Source: Deltaproteobacteria bacterium
GTDB taxonomy: Bacteria; Desulfobacterota_D; UBA1144; Nemesobacterales; N074bin48
Length of the DNA: 8,832 nt
Direction: 5' to 3'
NCBI GenBank assembly: GCA_004356685.1
Contig: SMWS01000156.1
Location: 1 to 8,832, forward strand
Shown: positions 6,420 through 8,832 of the stretch, in pieces
Layout of the letters: the number at the start of each line of letters is the position of its first letter
Position numbering within the stretch: the first letter of the stretch is position 1
Notes under the pieces: generated by a model
Databases searched by the model: none
What the model saw: the letters and a program-made list of their open reading frames with translations, nothing else
What the model was told of the DNA's origin: nothing
Made by a program: the position numbers and the translations under genes

Positions 6420-7325
6420 ATGGATTTGAGAACTAAAATATTGGTTTTTATATATAAGTTGCTGCCTTTTGATTTAAAAGGAGACGCAAGATTCACAGGT
6501 AACAGGGACAATTTTAGACTGTCCTGCATAATTAATTTTTATAAAAGAACCGACCTTTTGAGAAATATTTTAACATGCCTCTGCGAGCAGGATCTTGATA
6601 ATAATGATTTTGAAGTAGTACTTGTTGAAGATAGAGGCGGCACAAATGAAGGAAGCAAATTAATAAAGGAATTTAGTTCACGCCTCAATATATACTATAT
6701 AAAATTAGATAAAAATTATGGCAAAATGGGGTATTCGAGAAATGTTGGTATTTCAAACGCAAAAGGTAAATATCTACTACTTTTAGACGATGATACGGTA
6801 ATTTTACAAAAGAATTTTCTAACAATATTATTGCAGGAGTTTAACCGCAATGATGTTGATGGTATAATTCCAAAGGGTTTTTCAAGTTTTTGTTTAGTAG
6901 ATGGGCAATATCAGCATCACGACCTATATTTCCCGGCTAGTAAGTGCACTGCTTATAACAAGAAGACACTTGTAAAACTTGGTGGGTTTGTTGATGAAAT
7001 AATTGGACAGGAGGATGTTGAATTTTACATGAGGTTTTCTTTAGCCGGAATGCATTTCCATAATTCAGCAAATTTAGAATATTTTCACCCACCATTTATT
7101 TTTAATAATATTAATAAGGCGGCAGCAGTGGGCCTGTCTTATGCAAGGATTAAGAATAGATACCCACTTATTATCTGGATGTTATTGTTACTAAATGGCT
7201 TAAGATATTTACCATTGGTTTTATTTCCTATAAGTAAAAAAGTTAGAATGCATATATTGTTTAGTTTTGGTTTTTTTTACGGGATTTACTGCTCAACTGT
7301 TGGTAAAGATATAGGGTACTCATAA
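6420..7325 (+). CDS. Family 2 (GT-A) glycosyltransferase
   Basis: This 301-residue protein has the order of motifs of GT2 inverting glycosyltransferases: a first strand SCIINFYKR (35-43), VLVEDRG (67-73) with the nucleotide-binding acidic pair, GYSRNVGI (104-111), LLLDDDTVI (120-128) with the metal-binding DXD at 123-125, and GGFVDE then EDVEFYMRF (198-206), where Asp199 is the likely catalytic base. The C-terminal part has two hydrophobic stretches (about 249-269 and 277-294) that may anchor it to the inner membrane. Donor and acceptor sugars cannot be told. An in-frame stop lies 30 nt upstream and the next methionine is residue 103, so ATG 6420 is the only plausible start, although no Shine-Dalgarno site precedes it. 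Placed 16 nt before an export permease, it probably builds the polysaccharide that transporter exports. Confidence 0.88.
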   Translation: MDLRTKILVFIYKLLPFDLKGDARFTGNRDNFRLSCIINFYKRTDLLRNILTCLCEQDLDNNDFEVVLVEDRGGTNEGSKLIKEFSSRLNIYYIKLDKNYGKMGYSRNVGISNAKGKYLLLLDDDTVILQKNFLTILLQEFNRNDVDGIIPKGFSSFCLVDGQYQHHDLYFPASKCTAYNKKTLVKLGGFVDEIIGQEDVEFYMRFSLAGMHFHNSANLEYFHPPFIFNNINKAAAVGLSYARIKNRYPLIIWMLLLLNGLRYLPLVLFPISKKVRMHILFSFGFFYGIYCSTVGKDIGYS

Positions 7326-7341
7326 ATCATAAGGTCCTCAA

Positions 7342-8121
7342 ATGAAACTATTTTCTAGATTATACCCATATAAAGACCTGCTATTTGTTTACATCTGGAG
7401 AGAATTTTCAATTAGGTATAAACAGTCTTTATTAGGTGTACTTTGGGCAATTATTCAACCTCTGAGTATGATGCTGCTTTTTACATTTATCTTTACCTAT
7501 ATATTAAAACTTGAAGTTTCTACCTATCCAAAAGTCTTGTTTTTCTATGCCGGTGCGTTGTCCTGGACATTGTTCTCGAGTTCTGTTACAGGATCAATTT
7601 CCAGTTTGTCAGGCAACTACGATTTAATTACTCAAATTTATTTTCCACGAGAAATACTTCCGTTATCCAAAGTTGTTCTGGGGATTATGGATTTCCTGAT
7701 TGCTTTTATCTTTTTCATACTTCTAATGGTTTATTTTAAAATGGATTTTACTTTAAACTTTCTTTGGATAATACCTTTATTATGTCTACTTATAATATTC
7801 TCTACGGCACTGTCTTTTCTGTTTTCGAGCTTAAATGTTTATTACAGAGACGTTGGCTTAGCTTCTGGCTTCTTTGTACAGCTTTTGTTTTTTCTATCCC
7901 CGGTTTGGTATTCAATAGATCACTTAAATATGAAACTAAAGTTAATTTTATTCCTGAATCCGCTTACATTCATAATTGAGAATATAAGAAGATGTACTCT
8001 GGAAGGACGAGATGTGATTTTATGGCAATTTTTACTTGTTACAGCAATAATTTGTGTTTTTTATGTCTTGTCTTATAAACTCTTTATAAAAATTGAGAAA
8101 AATTTCGCCGATGTCATCTAA
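7342..8121 (+). CDS. ABC-2 type polysaccharide export permease (Wzm-like)
   Basis: This 259-residue membrane protein is the channel subunit of an ABC exporter for lipid-linked polysaccharide. It starts with an amphipathic segment (LLFVYIWREFSIRYKQSLLG, 13-32) found before the first membrane span in this family. About six hydrophobic spans follow, near 33-56, 65-86, 109-132, 138-161, 173-193 and 226-248. Family-typical stretches are LGVLWAIIQP (31-40), DLITQIYFPREILPLS (94-109), LNVYYRDV (164-171), SPVWY (186-190) and the end FADVI. AAGG (7331-7334) lies 7 nt before the ATG. The ATPase gene overlaps the 3' end by 11 nt, so the two subunits are co-translated. Wzm (O-antigen), KpsM (capsule) and TagG (teichoic acid) share this fold; the ALGVLWA/IIQP-like pattern suits the Wzm/TagG branch better than KpsM, but the cargo is unknown. 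Confidence 0.9.
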   Translation: MKLFSRLYPYKDLLFVYIWREFSIRYKQSLLGVLWAIIQPLSMMLLFTFIFTYILKLEVSTYPKVLFFYAGALSWTLFSSSVTGSISSLSGNYDLITQIYFPREILPLSKVVLGIMDFLIAFIFFILLMVYFKMDFTLNFLWIIPLLCLLIIFSTALSFLFSSLNVYYRDVGLASGFFVQLLFFLSPVWYSIDHLNMKLKLILFLNPLTFIIENIRRCTLEGRDVILWQFLLVTAIICVFYVLSYKLFIKIEKNFADVI

Positions 8122-8815
8122 TAATCTTATTGAATTAAACGATATATCAAAAAAATATACTCTCAAGGGTTATTTTCATAATTCCATTCGAGAGGATATA
8201 TCTAATATATTTAAAAAGCCGCAAATTGACTCTCTTGGAACAAATGAGTTTTGGGCTTTAAAGAATATTAATCTGAATGTTAAAGAGGGCGAATGTGTTG
8301 GACTTTATGGCCCTAACGGATCTGGAAAAACTACAATCTTAAAAATCATTGCATCGGTAACATATGCTACTAAGGGAGAGGTAACCGTTAAAGGGAGAGT
8401 GGCACCTTTGATTGCTGTAGGTGCAGGGTTCCACAAAGATTTAACTGGCAGAGAGAATATATTCATGAACGGTGCAATTATTGGAATGAAAATTTCAGAA
8501 ATTAAAGATAATTTTGACAGTATTATCGAATTTGCCGAACTGCAGAAATTTGTGGATATGCCTATTAAAAGATACTCAAGTGGCATGAGAGTTAGATTAG
8601 GGTTTTCGATAGCTATTCATAGCAAAGCCGAAATCTTGTTAATAGATGAAATATTAGCCGTTGGAGATAAATCATTTAGAAACAAATGCAGTGACAAACT
8701 TAGAGAACTGGTCAGAAGTGATAAAACTATTGTTATGGTATCTCACGATATTAATCGAATGAAAGAAATCACTAACAGAATTATTTATATTGAAAAGGGA
8801 CAGTTTGTTTCCTGA
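8111..8815 (+). CDS. ABC polysaccharide exporter ATPase (Wzt-like, no carbohydrate-binding domain)
   Basis: This is the nucleotide-binding partner of the upstream permease, 234 residues from ATG 8111. In order: an insertion before the core typical of Wzt/TagH (residues about 24-46), FWALKNIN (47-54), Walker A GPNGSGKT (67-74), GAGFHKDLTGRENI (104-117, the Wzt/TagH form of the Q-loop region), the signature YSSGM (155-159), Walker B ILLIDE (175-180) and the switch histidine in VSHD (210-213). All catalytic elements are intact. I chose ATG 8111 over an in-frame TTG at 8093 because it gives the usual Wzt N-terminus and the TTG has no ribosome-binding site; the ATG's own site is weak and coupling through the overlap is likely. 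The protein lacks the sugar-recognising C-terminal domain of long Wzt proteins and also ends abruptly at IYIEKGQFVS, without the tail of about 10-15 residues that usually follows. Confidence 0.9.
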   Translation: MSSNNLIELNDISKKYTLKGYFHNSIREDISNIFKKPQIDSLGTNEFWALKNINLNVKEGECVGLYGPNGSGKTTILKIIASVTYATKGEVTVKGRVAPLIAVGAGFHKDLTGRENIFMNGAIIGMKISEIKDNFDSIIEFAELQKFVDMPIKRYSSGMRVRLGFSIAIHSKAEILLIDEILAVGDKSFRNKCSDKLRELVRSDKTIVMVSHDINRMKEITNRIIYIEKGQFVS

Positions 8816-8832
8816 ATCAATATAAACAAAGT

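Noticed and set aside
8093..8110. TTG at 8093 as the start of the Wzt-like ATPase
   Set aside because: It has no ribosome-binding site and adds six residues absent from the usual family N-terminus; the in-frame ATG at 8111 is preferred.
8305..8586. Minus-strand open frame of 93 codons inside the ATPase gene
   Set aside because: It is antisense to the Walker A to signature region of the ABC ATPase and has no independent coding signal.

Overview
The window is a compact, AT-rich bacterial segment with no gap over 140 bp between genes. It holds seven genes on the minus strand (positions 1-6341) and three on the plus strand (6420-8815). Shine-Dalgarno sites before purD and ssb, the DDDVPF tail of SSB and the complete GlmS/GlmU pair show a bacterium making UDP-GlcNAc for its envelope. 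A Wzm/Wzt-type exporter suits a Gram-negative-type or candidate-phylum organism, but TagGH teichoic acid exporters look similar, so the phylum cannot be fixed from this sequence.

Minus strand, in transcription order: a CoA-pyrophosphatase-like Nudix hydrolase (6341-5751), single-stranded DNA-binding protein ssb (5641-5210), a small phosphomannose-isomerase-like cupin (5181-4825), glmU (4821-3448), glmS (3446-1614), purD (1524-250), and the first 37 codons of rpsL (112-1), which continues off the left edge. From ssb to glmS the gaps are 28, 3 and 1 nt, so ssb-cupin-glmU-glmS is very probably one operon. purD follows after 89 nt. A hairpin with a T8 tract after purD, then a TTGACT-N17-CTTAAT promoter and a good ribosome-binding site, make rpsL a separate transcription unit, presumably the start of the str operon.

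GlmS makes glucosamine-6-phosphate and GlmU turns glucosamine-1-phosphate into UDP-GlcNAc, the precursor of peptidoglycan and lipid A or polysaccharide. GlmM, the enzyme between them, is not in the window. The cupin sits directly upstream of glmU in the same reading frame, separated from it by one amber codon and one further codon, and glmU starts with TTG.

Plus strand: after a 78-bp divergent spacer come a family 2 glycosyltransferase, an ABC-2 polysaccharide-export permease (Wzm type) and its ATPase (Wzt type, without the carbohydrate-binding C-terminal domain). They look like the start of a surface polysaccharide synthesis and export locus continuing to the right. I see no tRNA, rRNA, CRISPR array, insertion sequence, phage gene or clearly new system. 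The most notable points are the in-frame cupin/amber/glmU junction, the unlisted rpsL start with its promoter, and the short end of the Wzt-like ATPase.
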